In this document: one piece after another, positions 24,894-32,575 of the stretch
How positions within the stretch are numbered: the first letter of the stretch is position 1
Layout: each line of letters starts with the position of its first letter
Assembly: GCF_022229015.1 (NCBI RefSeq)
Contig: NZ_JAKKFF010000116.1
Span: 1 to 45,318 of the forward strand
Length of the DNA: 45,318 nt
Direction of reading: 5' to 3'
From: Micromonospora foliorum
GTDB lineage: Bacteria > Actinomycetota > Actinomycetes > Mycobacteriales > Micromonosporaceae
Position numbers and translations under genes: made by a program
The notes under the pieces: model-generated
What the model saw: the letters and a program-made list of their open reading frames with translations, nothing else
Told to the model about the DNA's origin: nothing
Databases searched by the model: none

Positions 24894-24934
24894 GGGGCAG
24901 CGGGACGGGAAGGGGTTCGGCCAGCCTGAGGTCC

Positions 24935-25837
24935 ATGCCGAAAGTTCCTCGTCGGCCGCCGCAGTTGCGGGGTCGGGTCTTCCGTGGCTCGACCGCCGTC
25001 TCGCGAGGCCTACTGACCCGCAATGACCTCCGCAGCTCGGCGTGGCGACCGCTCTTCCGCGACGTCTACGCAGACGCCCAGGTCACAGTCACCCACACCA
25101 TCAGATGCACCGCCGTCGGACGCTGGCTGGTCCCGCGCGACGCCGCCATCGCAGGGCGCGCTGCCGCCGGCCTGTTCGGCTGTGTGAAGCCGAGCGCGAG
25201 CGAGCCGGTCGACGTCCTCGTTCCCGCCACCACCCGGATCGGCCCGACCGCCGGCATCCGGGTCCACCACGCCGACATCGACCCCGGCGACACCGTGGAC
25301 CGGGCCGGGGTCACGGTGACCAGCCCGGCGCGTACCTGCTGGGACCTGGCCCGTTGGCTCGACGTGGTCGAGGCCGTGGTCGTCATCGACGCCATGCTGG
25401 CCAGCCGGCTGACGACCGTGCCAGCCCTGCGCGAGTACTCGCTGAGCCGGGCCGGTCGGCGCGGCTGGCGGTCGCTGCTACGTGCGGTCGACCTGGCCGA
25501 CGCGGGCGCGGAGTCCCCCCAGGAGTCCCGGACCCGGGTGCGGTTGGTGCTCGCCGGCCTGCCGAGGCCGGAGACGCAGTGGGTCGTGGCGGAGCAGGGC
25601 CGGTTCGTGGCCCGGCTGGACCTGGCCTGGCCGCAGTTCAAGGTGGCGGTGGAGTACGACGGGCTCTGGCACGACGACCCCGAGCAGTTCCATCGGGACC
25701 GCCAACGCCTCAACCGACTGCTCGGCGGCGACTGGATCGTGCTGCACGTGACCGCCAAGCGCCTCCGGGACGACTTCGACGGGTTCCTCGCCGAGGTCCG
25801 AGCCGCCCTACGGGCACGCTCGCGCTCCCCCCGGTGA
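24935..25837 (+). CDS. DUF559 (VSR-like endonuclease fold) protein with AbiEi-like N-terminus
   Basis: A 300-residue protein. The N-terminal ~70 residues (FRGSTAVSRGLLTRNDLRSSAWRPLFRDVYAD) are a winged-helix-type region as in AbiEi-like proteins. The C-terminal ~100 residues are DUF559, a PD-(D/E)XK-related fold also seen in VSR mismatch nucleases: FVARLDLAWPQFKVAVEYDG gives the Asp and the Glu-x-Asp of the likely metal site, followed by FHRDRQRLNRL and WIVLHVTAKRL. DNA cleavage is inferred from the fold only. ATG 24935 has GAGG just upstream; an earlier in-frame start at 24842 would read through the DnaA box. The gene is bracketed by oppositely oriented palindromes A and B. Confidence 0.82.
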   Translation: MPKVPRRPPQLRGRVFRGSTAVSRGLLTRNDLRSSAWRPLFRDVYADAQVTVTHTIRCTAVGRWLVPRDAAIAGRAAAGLFGCVKPSASEPVDVLVPATTRIGPTAGIRVHHADIDPGDTVDRAGVTVTSPARTCWDLARWLDVVEAVVVIDAMLASRLTTVPALREYSLSRAGRRGWRSLLRAVDLADAGAESPQESRTRVRLVLAGLPRPETQWVVAEQGRFVARLDLAWPQFKVAVEYDGLWHDDPEQFHRDRQRLNRLLGGDWIVLHVTAKRLRDDFDGFLAEVRAALRARSRSPR

Positions 25838-25841
25838 CGAT

Positions 25842-25913
25842 GATCGTGCTCGAACATGGAAGTAGTGGCCTCCCTGGACGAGGAGACCACTACTTCCTGG
25901 ATCGAGCACGATC
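25842..25913 (-). repeat. 72-bp palindromic element B (right copy, inverted relative to A)
   Basis: The arms are 25842-25872 and 25883-25913 (27 of 31 pairs plus a G.T) around a 10-nt loop. Its reverse complement aligns with element A without gaps: 27/31 and 29/31 identities in the arms, with different loop sequence. It begins 4 bp after the DUF559 stop. Confidence 0.9.
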
Positions 25914-25952
25914 ATGAGCGAGCGCGCGGGGCGCGGACGTGCGCGGGGTGGG

Positions 25953-26900
25953 TCAGGCGGCGGGGAGGTACTTGGTCAGGTCGTCGAGGATCTTGTTGGC
26001 GGCGCCGACGCCGATGCCGGTCATCCAGACCTCGTCGGAGACGGGGTACGCCTTGCCGGCCTTGACCGCGTTGAGGCCCTTCCAGAGCGTGCCGCCAGCG
26101 ACCTTGGTCTGCTCGGCGGCGGCCTTGTCGCCGTACGCGGTCACGAAGATGACGTCACCGTCGACCTCGTTGATCCGCTCGGGGCTGACCAGGTCGAAGC
26201 GCTTGTCCTCCTTGTTGGCGAGCAGCTGCCGCTCGGGGCGGCCCAGACCGGTGTCGCCGATGACGATGCCGGAGAACGAGTCCGGGCCGTACACCCGGAT
26301 GTTGCCGGGCAGGAACCGCACGATCGACACCTTGCGCGCGGCGGCGTCGCCGAGCGTCGCGCCGAAGTCCTTGGCCCGCTTCTCGTACGTGGCGAGCAGA
26401 TCCTTAGCCTGCTGCTCACGGCCGAGCGCCTTGCCGTCGAGGAGGAGGTTGTCCTTCCAGGTGATGCCCACCTTCTCGGTGAACACGGTCGGCGCGATGG
26501 CGGCCAGTTCGTCGTAGAACTTCTCCTGACGGAACTTGCTGCCGAGGATGAGGTCCGGCTTCAGCGCGTTGATCGCCTCCAGGTCGGGCTCGGTGAGCAC
26601 CCCGACCTCCTTGATGCCGGCGAGCTTGTCCGCACCGAAGTACGTCGGCCAACTCTTCGCCTCACCGGCGGTGGCGGCGCCGACGGGCGTGATGCCCAGC
26701 GAGAGCGCCGTGTCGATCTTGTCGGTGTCGAGCACGACGACGCGCTTGGGCTCGGCCGGGACCTTGGTGGTGCCCATGGCGTGGGTGATTTCCCGGGTCT
26801 CCCCGGTGGTGGTACCGGCGACCGGGTCGCTCTCACCGCAGGCGGTGAGTCCGGCGCCGAGGGCGGCGGCCGCGGCGAGAGCGGCGACGAGACGACGCAT
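25953..26900 (-). CDS. Iron-siderophore ABC transporter substrate-binding lipoprotein
   Basis: A 315-residue FecB/FepB-type periplasmic-binding-like protein. The signal peptide ends in a lipobox (GAGLTACGE, Cys near 21). ITHAMGTTKVPAEPKRVVVLD near 37, GVLTEPDLEAINALKPDLILG near 100, and VWMTGIGVGAANKILDDL near the end are typical. It should bind a ferric siderophore outside the membrane and deliver it to the two permeases. GTG/ATG overlap: its ATG (26900) shares one base with the ATPase stop (TGATG), with AAAGGACT before it. It is the last gene of a four-gene unit under an iron box. Confidence 0.92.
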   Translation of the reverse strand: MRRLVAALAAAAALGAGLTACGESDPVAGTTTGETREITHAMGTTKVPAEPKRVVVLDTDKIDTALSLGITPVGAATAGEAKSWPTYFGADKLAGIKEVGVLTEPDLEAINALKPDLILGSKFRQEKFYDELAAIAPTVFTEKVGITWKDNLLLDGKALGREQQAKDLLATYEKRAKDFGATLGDAAARKVSIVRFLPGNIRVYGPDSFSGIVIGDTGLGRPERQLLANKEDKRFDLVSPERINEVDGDVIFVTAYGDKAAAEQTKVAGGTLWKGLNAVKAGKAYPVSDEVWMTGIGVGAANKILDDLTKYLPAA

Positions 26901-27901
26901 CAGAGTCCTTTCGAGGGGTACGAGCCGGCGAGCGGGTTGGCCGCGTCGCCGGTGGCGGGTCGGGCGTCCGGTACGGACGCCGTCGAGGAAGTGGGTTCTC
27001 CGGCAGCAGCGGACGCATCGCCCGGGCCACCATCGCCACCTGGCGAAGCGACCGCGCCGCCAGACGCGGCAGCGGCAGCCGGAGCCGCAGCGGCAGCCGG
27101 AGCCGGAGCCGGAGCCGGAGCGTTGCCGCCGGTGTACGCGGGCACCACCAGCGGTGCGCCGGTCACCGGGCAGGGCACGACCACGCAGGCCAGCCCGAAG
27201 ACGTCGCGGACCAGGTCGGCGGTGAGGATCTCCCGGGGTGGTCCGGCGGCGACCACTGCGCCGGCACGCATGGCGACCAGGTGGTCGGCGTAGCGGGCGG
27301 CCTGGTTCAGGTCGTGCAGCACGGCGACCACGGTGCGGCCCCGCTCGGAGCGCAGTCGGTGCAGGAGGTCCAGCACCTCCACCTGGTGGGCCAGGTCGAG
27401 GAAGGTGGTCGGCTCGTCCAGCAGCAGGGCGTCGGTGTCCTGGGCGAGGGTCATGGCGATCCACACCCGTTGCCGCTGACCACCGGAGAGGCTGTCCACC
27501 GGCCGGTCGGCCAGGTCGGTGACGTCGGCGAGGGCCATCGCCTGGTCCACCGCCGCGCCGTCCTCCGCCGACCACTGCCGCCACCACCGCTGGTAGGGCT
27601 GTCGGCCGCGTCCGACCAGGTCTGCCACCGTGACGCCCTCGGGCACCAGTGGGCTCTGCGGCAGGACGCCGAGGCGCCGGGCGACCTCCCGGGTCGGCAG
27701 GTCGCGGATGGCGGTGCCGTCCAGCAGCACCGTGCCTCGGCGAGGGGTGAGCAACCGGGCCATCGTGCGCAGCAGGGTGGACTTGCCGCACGCGTTGGGT
27801 CCGACGATCACGGTGAACGCGTCGGTGGGCAGGTCGAGGTCGAGCCCGTCCAGCACGGTCCGCTCGTCGTAGCCGGCGACCAGGTCGCGGGTGGAGAGCA
27901 T
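26900..27901 (-). CDS. Iron-siderophore ABC transporter ATP-binding protein with long Ala/Pro tail
   Basis: A 333-residue FepC-type ATPase: VGPNACGKST near 34 (Walker A), a Q-loop in LGVLPQSP, LSGGQRQRVWIAM near 139 (signature), LLLDEPTTFLDL near 160 (Walker B) and LHDLNQA (His switch). The ATPase is complete by about residue 250. The last ~80 residues are an Ala/Pro/Gly/Ser-rich tail partly encoded by hexamer repeats, which is unusual for this family. ATG 27901 has AAGGAG 7 nt upstream; GTG 27904 is closer than ideal. It lies between the permease and substrate-binding genes. Confidence 0.92.
   Translation of the reverse strand: MLSTRDLVAGYDERTVLDGLDLDLPTDAFTVIVGPNACGKSTLLRTMARLLTPRRGTVLLDGTAIRDLPTREVARRLGVLPQSPLVPEGVTVADLVGRGRQPYQRWWRQWSAEDGAAVDQAMALADVTDLADRPVDSLSGGQRQRVWIAMTLAQDTDALLLDEPTTFLDLAHQVEVLDLLHRLRSERGRTVVAVLHDLNQAARYADHLVAMRAGAVVAAGPPREILTADLVRDVFGLACVVVPCPVTGAPLVVPAYTGGNAPAPAPAPAAAAAPAAAAASGGAVASPGGDGGPGDASAAAGEPTSSTASVPDARPATGDAANPLAGSYPSKGL
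27095..27118. repeat. Hexamer tandem repeat in the ATPase tail
   Basis: AGCCGG is repeated four times exactly, within a wider GCAGCC/GGAGCC-rich stretch (about 27070-27122). It encodes alternating Pro-Ala in the C-terminal tail. Confidence 0.8.
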
Positions 27902-27920
27902 CACACGACTCCTTGAGGCT

Positions 27921-28994
27921 TCACGACGACCGCCGCCGGCCGCGCAGCAGCAGGAAGATCAGGTACGGCCCGCCGATCGCGGCGGTCAGCACACCGGCGG
28001 GTAGTTGAGTGGGTGCGAACAGCCGCCGGCCGGCCAGGTCGGCCAGCACCAGCAGGAGGGCGCCGAGCAGCGCCGCGCAGACCAGCGGTGGTCGTTCGGC
28101 GCGTACCAGTCGTCGGGCCACCTGCGGGGCGACCAGCGCCACGAAGTCGACGGCGCCGACCTGGGCGGTGACCATGGCGGCGACGAGTACGCCGGTGCCG
28201 GCGAGGCCGATCCGGCGGGCCACCGGGCGCAGCCCGACGCCCCGGGCGGTGTCGTCGTCCAGGGCGGTGCTGTTCAGCGCCCAGCCGGCCCAGGCCAGCA
28301 CCGGCAGCAGCACCAGCAGCGTGCCGGCGATCCAGGCGGCCTCGGTCCAGCCCTTGCCGGCCAGGGTGCCGATCAGCCAGATCTGCGCGCGTAGCCCGTC
28401 GATCGGGTCGGCGGTGAGCATGACCACCTCGGTGAGCGCCCGGAAGCCGAACGCGACCGCCACCCCGGCGAGCACGAACCGCTGCGCGGCCAGCCCGTGC
28501 CGGGCGCCGAGGGCGAACAGCAGCACCGCAGCGAGCAGCCCGCCCACCAGCGCGGTGGGTGCCACCAGCGCCGCGGCCATTCCGGTGGTCAGGGCCACGG
28601 TCGCGGCGAGGCCGGCGCCCTGGGTGATGCCGATGACGTCCGGGCTGGCGAGCGGGTTGCGGGCCACGCTCTGGATCAGCGTGCCGGCCACGCCGAACGC
28701 GGCGCCGGCCACGGCCGCCAGCACGACCCGCGGCAGCCGAAGATCAAAAACCACGAGGTCGTACGGAGTGCCGGCACCGGAGAGGGCACGCAGCACGTCG
28801 GCCGGGGCGACGTACGGGGTGCCGAGCGAGAGGCTGAGCACGACGGCCAGCAGGAGCAGCACGGTCAGCACGGCGGCCACCAGCACCGCGCGACGGCGGA
28901 TCAGGAGGCTGACCGGGCCGATCCGCAGCAGCGACCGCCCGGGCAGCCGAGCCGCGTCGGCAGCAGGCGAGTCTGGGCGGCGGGTCGTGGTCAC
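27921..28994 (-). CDS. Iron-siderophore ABC transporter permease (FecCD family)
   Basis: A 357-residue FecCD-type permease with about 10 hydrophobic helices. DLRLPRVVLAAVAGAAFGVAGTLIQSVARNPLASPDVIGITQGAG is the family's hallmark region in pieces near 103-150, and the cytosolic coupling loop VDFVALVAPQVAR is near 287. It pairs with the upstream permease to form the transmembrane channel for ferric siderophores. GTG 28994 overlaps the upstream permease stop by 4 bp (GTGA). A short Pro/Arg-rich cytosolic N-terminus precedes TM1. Confidence 0.92.
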   Translation of the reverse strand: MTTTRRPDSPAADAARLPGRSLLRIGPVSLLIRRRAVLVAAVLTVLLLLAVVLSLSLGTPYVAPADVLRALSGAGTPYDLVVFDLRLPRVVLAAVAGAAFGVAGTLIQSVARNPLASPDVIGITQGAGLAATVALTTGMAAALVAPTALVGGLLAAVLLFALGARHGLAAQRFVLAGVAVAFGFRALTEVVMLTADPIDGLRAQIWLIGTLAGKGWTEAAWIAGTLLVLLPVLAWAGWALNSTALDDDTARGVGLRPVARRIGLAGTGVLVAAMVTAQVGAVDFVALVAPQVARRLVRAERPPLVCAALLGALLLVLADLAGRRLFAPTQLPAGVLTAAIGGPYLIFLLLRGRRRSS

Positions 28995-30037
28995 GCGGTC
29001 ACCACCCGGGCGCGGCGGACCAGCACGGCCAGCAGTGGCGCACCGATCAGCGCGGTGACGATGCCGGCGGGGACCTCGCCAGGCGGGGCGACGAGTCGAC
29101 CGACGATGTCGGCGGCGAGCAGCAGCGCCGGCCCGAGCAGGGCGGAGACGGCGAGGGTCCAGCGGTGGTCCGCGCCGACCAGGGCGCGCGCCAGGTGCGG
29201 CACGGCCAGTCCGACGAACGCGACCGGTCCGGCGGCGGCCACTGCGGCACCGGTGAGCAACACAGCGGCGAGGCCACCACCGAGGCGGACCAGGCCGATC
29301 CGGTGGCCGAGTCCACGGGCCACGTCGTCGCCGAGGGCCAGCGCGTCCAGCCCTCGGGCCACCAGGGCGGCCAGCACCAACCCGGTGAGGACGAAGGGCA
29401 GCACCTGCGCGGCGACCGACAGGTCCCGTCCGGCCAGCCCGCCGACCACCCAGAAGCGGTATTCCTCGAAGGTGCGGGCGTCGATGCTGAGCAGCGCGTA
29501 CACCCCGGAGGCCAGGCTGGCGTCGAGCGCCGCGCCGACCAGCGCGAGGGTGACCGGGCTGGCGCCCTCGCGGGCGCGGGTGGCGATGGCGAAGACCAGC
29601 AGCCCGGCGATCAGGGCCCCGGCGATGCCGAACCAGACGTACCCGGCGAGCGTGCCGACGCCGAAGACGGAGATCGCGAGCACCACCCCGAACGACGCGC
29701 CCGCGCTGATGCCCAGGATCCGCGGCTCGGCGAGGGGGTTGCGGGTGAGCGCCTGGAACAGCACGCCCGCCACGGCGAGCGCGAGCCCGACAGCGAGGCC
29801 GAGCGCGGTCCGCGGCATCCGCAGCTCACGGACGATGGTGCTGGCGTCGCCGCCGTCCGGCGCGACGAGCGCGTGCCAGACCTGGTCGACGCCGAGTTGC
29901 CGGCTGCCGAGCGCGAAGCTGGCCAGCACGGTGAGCAGCAGCACCAGCGCGGCCCCGACGGTGACGGCCACCCGGCGGCCGGTGCGGGTGCCGGTCCGGT
30001 TGCGGGCCGAGGTCGGCCGGGTGGCGAGGGTGGTCAC
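28991..30037 (-). CDS. Iron-siderophore ABC transporter permease (FecCD family)
   Basis: A 348-residue FecCD-type permease, first gene of the importer operon. Family segments are LRMPRTALGLAVGLALAVAGVLFQ, TRNPLAEPRILGISAGASFG near 108-130, and GPVAFVGLAVPHLARALVG near 270. GTG 30037 follows CAGGAGA at good spacing. An IdeR/DtxR-type iron box lies 22 bp upstream, so iron should shut the operon off. The second permease overlaps its stop by 4 bp, which implies fixed stoichiometry of the heterodimer. Confidence 0.92.
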   Translation of the reverse strand: MTTLATRPTSARNRTGTRTGRRVAVTVGAALVLLLTVLASFALGSRQLGVDQVWHALVAPDGGDASTIVRELRMPRTALGLAVGLALAVAGVLFQALTRNPLAEPRILGISAGASFGVVLAISVFGVGTLAGYVWFGIAGALIAGLLVFAIATRAREGASPVTLALVGAALDASLASGVYALLSIDARTFEEYRFWVVGGLAGRDLSVAAQVLPFVLTGLVLAALVARGLDALALGDDVARGLGHRIGLVRLGGGLAAVLLTGAAVAAAGPVAFVGLAVPHLARALVGADHRWTLAVSALLGPALLLAADIVGRLVAPPGEVPAGIVTALIGAPLLAVLVRRARVVTA

Positions 30038-30058
30038 GAGTCTCCTGCACGTTCACGC

Positions 30059-30077
30059 TTAGGTTCGCCTAACCTTA
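30059..30077. promoter_or_regulatory. IdeR/DtxR/DmdR-type iron box
   Basis: TTAGGTTCGCCTAACCTTA matches the 19-bp consensus TTAGGTTAGGCTAACCTAA at 16-17 positions (depending on the central base) with the right symmetry. It sits 22 bp before the GTG of the first permease gene. Fe2+-bound IdeR-family repressor would block the importer operon. Confidence 0.85.
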
Positions 30078-30097
30078 GCCGAGCTGCGGAAAGGGGC

Positions 30098-32083
30098 CTA
30101 ACCGGCGTCTGTCGATGCCGTCCCGGGTCCCCCGGGCCCGGCCGACGGGCCACCGTCCCCGCTCGACGAGCCACCGTCCCCGGCCGCCGCGCCACCGCGC
30201 GGCAGCACGTTCAGTGGTCGCATCATCTCGTTGTCCTCGTGCTCCAGCAGGTGGCAGTGCCAGGCGTACCGACCCGGCAGGTCGAAGTGCGCCTTGATCC
30301 GGGTCACCTCCCACGGGTACGCGAGCACCGTGTCCATCCACCCCCGCTCCCCCGGCCCGGGCTGCGCCCTGCCCGAGTGCCCCCGGCCGAGCAGCTCGAA
30401 CTGGACCTGGTGCAGGTGGACCGGATGCACGTGCCGGGTGAAGTTGCGCACCTCCCAGACCTCGGTGTCGCCGAGGGTGGGCTGCTCGGTCACCGGGTCG
30501 CTCCAGCGCAACGGCCGGCCCCGGCCACGCTCGTCGAGGACGCCGAGCAGCATGGTCGTCCCGCCCGACCCGCCGGAGCTCCGCTCGTTGAGCGACAACC
30601 GGCGGACCCGCTGGGCCGAGCCGAGCCGAGGGTGTGGCGGCAGCCGCAGCTGCTCCGGTGGCACGCTCGGGTCCGCGCCGGCCGCGTCGGTGACCACGAA
30701 GCGGAGCACCTGCCCGGTGGTGTGCGGGTCGGCCGGGTCGAAGTCCACCCCGGGCCGACCGCCGCCGTACGACCAGTCGGGTCCCTCGTTGACGAGGTAC
30801 AGCTCGGTGCCGGCCGGCACGTCGGTGAAGTCGACGATCGCGTCGACCCGCTGGGCCGGGCCGAGGGTCACCCGTTCGTGCGGCACCGGCTCGGGCAGGA
30901 GACCGCCGTCGCTGCCGATCTGCCAGACCGGCAGGACCGGCCGGGCCGGCCGCGCGGTGGCGTGGGCGGCCACGCTGAGCAGCAGGAACCGGCTGTTGCA
31001 GCCGTTGAGCAACCGGAACCGGTAGCGCCGACGCTGGACCGTCAACGTGGGCCAGGTGCGGCCGTTGACCACGATGGCGGAGCCGGAGAACCCCGACGCC
31101 CACAGCGGTGGCACGTCGTCGTGCGACGAGCGCCCGTCCGGGTAGAGCAGATCGCCGTCGACGGTGAAGCTGCGGTCCTGGATCAGCAGCGGAATGTCGT
31201 GGTACCGGGCGTGCGGCGGATCGTCGCGGCCCGGCGCCGGGCCGGGCAGTACACCGTCGGGCAGGTCGTCCCCGCCGCCGAGCAGGTAGAACCCGGCCGG
31301 TCCGGCGTAGACGTTCTCCCGGGTGAGCCCCAGCGTGTGGTCGTGGTACCAGAGGGTGCAGGACCGCTGGTCGTTCGCGTACTCGAAGGTGGCCGAGCCC
31401 GGTGCCCAGCGCAGGCCGGAACCCTCGGCGAAGCGGGACCGGAACTCGCGGTACGCGCTGCCGGTCACCGCGAAGTCGGGCGGCAGGTCGCGGGTGACCG
31501 GCAGGTACCACGCCTCGGAGTGTCCGTCGCTCTCCTGCGTGCTGTGCCCACCGTGCAGGTGCACCACCTGGGGCACCGGGCCGCGGTACCCCCGGGGGTC
31601 GCCGTCCCAGTGACCGTGCCGGTCCCGGCCCGCCGATCCGCCCGGCGGGTTGGCCCAGTGCAGGGTGGGGTCCACCGGCAGCAGGTGCGGCAGGTGGTCG
31701 CCCCGATGGTCGACGAGCTGGTTGACCCAGGTCACCCGCACCGGGCGGCCCACCCGCGCCATGATGGTGGGCGCCGGGTAGCCGAAGCTTCCGGGGTGGG
31801 CGGTGGAGCCGTAGCCCCACACGGTGGTGCGCGGCCACGACGGCGGCAGGATCTGCTGGCGAAACTGCCGTACCGCGATCACGTACTCGTCCCGCTCCGG
31901 GCCGGTCGCCACCGCCGGCATGGCCGGTGGGATCCGCAGCGGCGTGACGTACTTCGGGATCTCGCCGGCGTCCAGTGGTGCCGCCGCGGCGAGCGCCCGG
32001 CCCGACGCCGTCCCGCCGGCCGGGACCAGAACCGCCGCGCCGCCGACGGCACTGGCCGCGAGCAGTTGTCGTCTGCTGACCAT
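30098..32083 (-). CDS. Tat-exported multicopper oxidase (CotA/bilirubin-oxidase-like)
   Basis: A 661-residue three-cupredoxin oxidase. The copper motifs are all visible: VVHLHGGH near 168, TLWYHDHTLG near 238, HVHPVHLHQVQF near 555 and WHCHLLEHEDNEMM near 615 (Cys-His pair and axial Met for the type 1 site). The N-terminus MVSRRQLLAASAVGGAAV is a twin-arginine signal. It would oxidise phenolics, bilirubin-like compounds or metals with reduction of O2 to water. GGGAGG stands 6 nt before ATG 32083; a longer in-frame reading upstream has no signal peptide logic. The C-terminal ~35 residues are Gly/Ser/Pro-rich. It reads towards the iron-importer operon, whose promoter follows its stop. Confidence 0.93.
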   Translation of the reverse strand: MVSRRQLLAASAVGGAAVLVPAGGTASGRALAAAAPLDAGEIPKYVTPLRIPPAMPAVATGPERDEYVIAVRQFRQQILPPSWPRTTVWGYGSTAHPGSFGYPAPTIMARVGRPVRVTWVNQLVDHRGDHLPHLLPVDPTLHWANPPGGSAGRDRHGHWDGDPRGYRGPVPQVVHLHGGHSTQESDGHSEAWYLPVTRDLPPDFAVTGSAYREFRSRFAEGSGLRWAPGSATFEYANDQRSCTLWYHDHTLGLTRENVYAGPAGFYLLGGGDDLPDGVLPGPAPGRDDPPHARYHDIPLLIQDRSFTVDGDLLYPDGRSSHDDVPPLWASGFSGSAIVVNGRTWPTLTVQRRRYRFRLLNGCNSRFLLLSVAAHATARPARPVLPVWQIGSDGGLLPEPVPHERVTLGPAQRVDAIVDFTDVPAGTELYLVNEGPDWSYGGGRPGVDFDPADPHTTGQVLRFVVTDAAGADPSVPPEQLRLPPHPRLGSAQRVRRLSLNERSSGGSGGTTMLLGVLDERGRGRPLRWSDPVTEQPTLGDTEVWEVRNFTRHVHPVHLHQVQFELLGRGHSGRAQPGPGERGWMDTVLAYPWEVTRIKAHFDLPGRYAWHCHLLEHEDNEMMRPLNVLPRGGAAAGDGGSSSGDGGPSAGPGGPGTASTDAG

Positions 32084-32201
32084 GCCGCACCTCCCAATCG
32101 CAGCGAACCCCGATTCGAGAATGAGATTCGCAGACGATGACAGGGCGGACAGATGGCAGATGACACCCAGAAGAGGAAGATTCGCACCATAGGGTGTGGG
32201 C

Positions 32202-32561
32202 ATGCGATTCGACCAGCACACGGTCGTCCTGCTGACCCGGCCGTCGGATCCGCCGGAGCTGCCGCAGGACGCGATCGACCGGCTGCGGGACGCGCATCTG
32301 GCCCACCAGGCGGGCCTCGTGCAGCAGGGGCTGGTGCTCGCGGCCGGGCCGTTCCTGCACCCCGACGACGAGCAACTGCGGGGCTTCGTGGTGCTCTCCA
32401 TCGCCCCGGACGAGGCACGCGCGCTCTTCGCCAACGACCCCGCCGTGCGGGCCGGTCGGCTGGTCGCGCGGGTCACGTCGTGGCTGCTCCCGGAGGGCAA
32501 CCTGCGCTTCGAGAGCGTGCCGGTGCCGCAGTCGATGCTGGAGGCGGCCTCCGGAGACTGA
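32202..32561 (+). CDS. YciI-like protein
   Basis: A 119-residue YCII-related ferredoxin-like barrel: HTVVLLTRPSDPPELP, DAHLAHQAGLVQQGLVLAAGPF and LRGFVVLSIAPDEARALFANDPAVRAGRL. Many members dimerise; most have no known reaction. AGGG lies 7 nt before ATG 32202; GTG 32196 is 2 codons earlier and less well spaced. It is divergent from the multicopper oxidase and convergent with the deaminase. Confidence 0.85.
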   Translation: MRFDQHTVVLLTRPSDPPELPQDAIDRLRDAHLAHQAGLVQQGLVLAAGPFLHPDDEQLRGFVVLSIAPDEARALFANDPAVRAGRLVARVTSWLLPEGNLRFESVPVPQSMLEAASGD

Positions 32562-32575
32562 CTCGGGGGCCCCGG

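Larger units (their letters stand above)
24603..24934. other. Intergenic region of 332 bp: minisatellite, palindrome A, DnaA box
   Basis: From left to right it holds a pyrimidine-rich stretch with 9-bp repeats (about 24620-24750), the 72-bp palindrome A (24770-24841), a perfect DnaA box (24885-24893), and a short leader to the DUF559 gene. No gene is supported here. Confidence 0.7.

Noticed and set aside
24770..25913. Classical insertion sequence around the DUF559 gene
   Set aside because: No DDE, HUH or serine/tyrosine recombinase is encoded and no target-site duplication is visible at the GATC ends.
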